The position numbers and the translations under genes were made by a program. DNA of 57,411 nucleotides, taken from positions 1-57,411 of the IMG/VR virus record IMGVR_UViG_3300027844_000349. One strand, written 5' to 3'. The stretch comes from a virus. The notes beneath the pieces are model-generated. The model searched no databases. It was not told where the DNA came from and worked only from the letters and a program-made list of their open reading frames with translations. Below are positions 57,303 to 57,411 of this stretch, piece by piece. Each line of letters opens with the position of its first letter. Positions within the stretch are counted from its first letter, which is position 1.

Positions 57303-57313
57303 ATTATACCACA
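57303..57313 (-). promoter_or_regulatory. Extended -10 promoter TGTGGTATAAT
   Basis: Best copy of the motif: TG extension, perfect TATAAT, then ATATAAGTA. It is intergenic and about 35 nt upstream of the coiled-coil gene, so it probably drives the connector/tail operon. Confidence 0.65.
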
Positions 57314-57331
57314 TTTATCCTTTTAATTCAG

Positions 57332-57411
57332 CTATTCTTTAGGTAAACCTTCAGGCCATTTGGCTTTTAATTCATCCGCTGTATCGGTAGTCAAATCAAA
57401 GGTCTGAGGTA
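57332..57411 (-). CDS. Partial protein, 5' end outside window
   Basis: The last 25 codons of a gene (ending KWPEGLPKE, then TAG at 57332). Acidic helical end; no family can be named from this piece. Confidence 0.5.
   Translation of the reverse strand, partial: PQTFDLTTDTADELKAKWPEGLPKE

Noticed and set aside
1-57411. tRNA genes, integrase, repressor, transposase
   Set aside because: No cloverleaf, recombinase motif or transposase was recognised by eye on either strand; a dedicated tRNA scan could still find a divergent one.

Overview
The window is a 57.4-kb piece of a tailed-phage (Caudoviricetes) genome. It is AT-rich, very densely packed, and every gene I can support lies on the minus strand, so the genome reads from right to left. 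I see no integrase, repressor, tRNA, CRISPR array or insertion sequence. A large terminase, portal, HK97-fold capsid protein, tail tube, tape measure and tail hub/fibre are present, but no contractile sheath, so a siphovirus-like virion is likely. With an own DNA polymerase (Phe at the position equivalent to E. coli Pol I 762), thymidylate synthase and ribonucleotide reductase, a virulent lifestyle is the best guess. The host is a bacterium using strong AGGAGG-type ribosome sites and TATAAT -10 boxes; I cannot name it. Both window edges cut genes.

Layout, read in the direction of transcription. (1) 57.4-45.4 kb, connector and tail: head-tail connector, tail completion protein, large tail tube protein, two tail assembly chaperone frames joined by a -1 frameshift site, short tape measure, distal tail protein, and a 1914-residue hub/fibre ending in an S74 chaperone domain. 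(2) 45.4-43 kb: small genes, a papain-like protein, an HTH/zinc regulator, a membrane protein and a sigma-70-like factor. (3) 43-33 kb, replication, recombination and nucleotide metabolism: DnaB-type helicase, primase, a candidate ssDNA-binding protein, DNA polymerase A, RecA-like recombinase, Vsr/DUF559-like and Cas4-like nucleases, ThyX and a RuvC-like resolvase. (4) 33-17.9 kb, packaging and head: small and large terminase, class II ribonucleotide reductase, portal, an HTH-phosphoesterase, an HK97 gp10-like protein, scaffold, capsid, XhlA-like membrane protein, head fibre and an XkdF-type maturation protease with a HiPIP-like cysteine motif. (5) 17.9-0 kb, accessory: a metallothionein-like protein, a micro-cassette with lipoprotein and holin-like genes, SprT-like and trypsin-like proteases, a DUF932-type protein, and about fifty very small genes, many of them zinc ribbons, that are stop/start-coupled (TAATG or ATGA).

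The most notable items are in region 5. A Mom-like DNA-modification gene is preceded by a tiny overlapping zinc-ribbon gene, the arrangement of com-mom in phage Mu. Six intergenic stem-loops keep nearly the same loop while their stems change by compensating substitutions. An 88-residue protein contains 18 cysteines. Several gene groups are preceded by an extended -10 motif, TGTGnTATAAT, without a clear -35 box, which may relate to the phage sigma-like factor. Many small genes shorter than 60 codons were found by reading between the larger ones and are listed with their ribosome sites.
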